DNA of 5,863 nt, taken from assembly GCA_959605275.1 (NCBI GenBank), contig CAUHFD010000177.1:1-5863 (forward strand). Direction: 5' to 3'. Below the pieces are notes generated by a model, which saw only the letters and a list, made by a program, of their open reading frames with translations, had not been told where the DNA came from and did not search any database. Origin of the DNA: an uncultured Eubacteriales bacterium. Its GTDB lineage: Bacteria; Bacillota; Clostridia; Oscillospirales; Ruminococcaceae. The translations under genes and the position numbers were made by a program. This document shows positions 5,546 through 5,863 of the stretch, piece by piece. Within the stretch, counting starts at the first letter, position 1. Each line of letters begins with the position of its first letter.

Positions 5546-5574
5546 ATTATACATCAGTTGCAGCATGATGTCAA
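5546..5574 (-). promoter_or_regulatory. Perfect-consensus promoter of the ABC importer operon
   Basis: The minus strand carries TTGACA (complement of 5569-5574), a 17-bp spacer and TATAAT (complement of 5546-5551), both identical to the sigma-70/sigma-A consensus. The start point would be near 5539, giving a short 5' UTR of about 56 nt. Such a strong promoter usually implies repression. There is no room for a T-box in the UTR. Confidence 0.9.
5551..5571. promoter_or_regulatory. Inverted repeat inside the ABC promoter, candidate repressor operator
   Basis: ACATCA-N9-TGATGT forms a 6-bp inverted repeat spanning exactly the spacer between the -35 and -10 boxes and touching both. A protein bound here would occlude RNA polymerase. 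The arms partly consist of promoter consensus bases, which lowers its significance. No regulator gene is visible in the window. Confidence 0.4.
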
Positions 5575-5776
5575 TACATTTTGGGGAAAAAGAAGTGAGT
5601 ATATGCCTCTCAAGATCAAATTTTTTCTTGCAAAGCAAAATCTATTGAAAGACTAAATGATATTATACGAAACAGATCAATACAAGTTTCATAGGATATG
5701 ATATTGCTCTTTACCTCAGCAAGACAGATCACCATTAATAAAAAATACTAAAACAAAAATATTGTGACCTTGCCTT

Positions 5777-5863
5777 TCAATTCTGCATTTTTATTTGTTC
5801 GCCGAGAATCAACGGATATCGCGCCAGGCAAACACCGTCCAACTGTTCTTTGTGCATATTCAC
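5777..5863 (-). CDS. Possible C-terminal end of an unidentified protein, cut by window edge
   Basis: A minus-strand frame is open from the right edge for 28 codons and ends at TGA (complement of 5777-5779). It contains GVCLARYPLILGEQ near its centre. Base composition rises clearly above the flanking AT-rich intergenic DNA, which suggests coding sequence. I do not recognise the protein. Another minus frame and a plus frame are also open over part of this stretch, so the reading is tentative. The gap of about 290 bp to the ABC gene start contains the ABC promoter and no convincing further gene. Confidence 0.35.
   Translation of the reverse strand: MNMHKEQLDGVCLARYPLILGEQIKMQN

Noticed and set aside
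5662..5690. Second TATAAT on the minus strand (complement of 5662-5667) as an upstream ABC promoter
   Set aside because: There is no acceptable -35 box at 16-18 bp and no extended -10 TG; the perfect promoter downstream explains expression.
5613..5731. Three copies of AGATCA (5613, 5674, 5726; two of them as ACAGATCA) upstream of the ABC promoter
   Set aside because: The copies are short, unevenly spaced (61 and 52 bp) and far from the promoter; no symmetry or further similarity was seen.
5761..5863. Plus-strand reading frame starting at GTG 5764
   Set aside because: There is no ribosome-binding site, and the translation is not recognisable; a minus-strand gene end is a simpler reading.

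Overview
The window looks like a chromosomal stretch of an anaerobic, low-G+C Bacillota bacterium, most likely of the Clostridia or a related anaerobic class. This is inferred from AT-rich intergenic DNA, strong purine-rich Shine-Dalgarno sites, a consensus sigma-A-type promoter, U-tract terminators, a hybrid-cluster protein with the four-cysteine spacing of anaerobes, and a lipoprotein-type ABC binding protein. No mobile element, CRISPR array, tRNA or rRNA was seen.

Layout. (1) Positions 1-860, minus strand: the N-terminal half of hcp, the hybrid-cluster protein / hydroxylamine reductase, running off the left edge. (2) Positions 861-1149: a divergent promoter region with no gene, containing a candidate CRP/FNR-type palindrome and weak promoter candidates. 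(3) Positions 1150-1758, plus strand: a LacA/Maa-type sugar O-acetyltransferase. (4) Positions 1755-1910: a strong promoter whose -35 box overlaps the acetyltransferase stop codon, then a leader of about 120 nt. The leader holds a small hairpin followed by a long intrinsic terminator whose U tract abuts the pnuC ribosome-binding site. (5) Positions 1911-2618, plus strand: a PnuC-family vitamin/nucleoside transporter. (6) Positions 2619-2720: two long perfect hairpins separating convergent transcription units. (7) Positions 5574 down to 2721, minus strand: a three-gene ABC importer operon of the TrpXYZ / CD0873-like family, in the order lipoprotein binding protein, permease, ATPase. It has a perfect-consensus promoter, a 5' UTR hairpin and a terminator-like hairpin between the first two genes. 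(8) Positions 5575-5863: AT-rich intergenic DNA, then the possible C-terminal end of an unidentified minus-strand gene.

How the genes work together. The ABC genes form one importer, probably for an aromatic amino acid by family analogy. The permease and ATPase reading frames overlap by 8 bp, and the internal hairpin probably lets the binding protein be made in excess. PnuC would import nicotinamide riboside (or a related vitamin precursor), with expression likely decided by termination versus readthrough in its leader. Hcp and the acetyltransferase are independent of these and diverge from a shared control region.

The strongest candidate for something undescribed is the pnuC leader. It has the architecture of a riboswitch or attenuator, and I could not match it to a riboswitch class I know. 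The rest of the window is well-known gene families in an ordinary arrangement.
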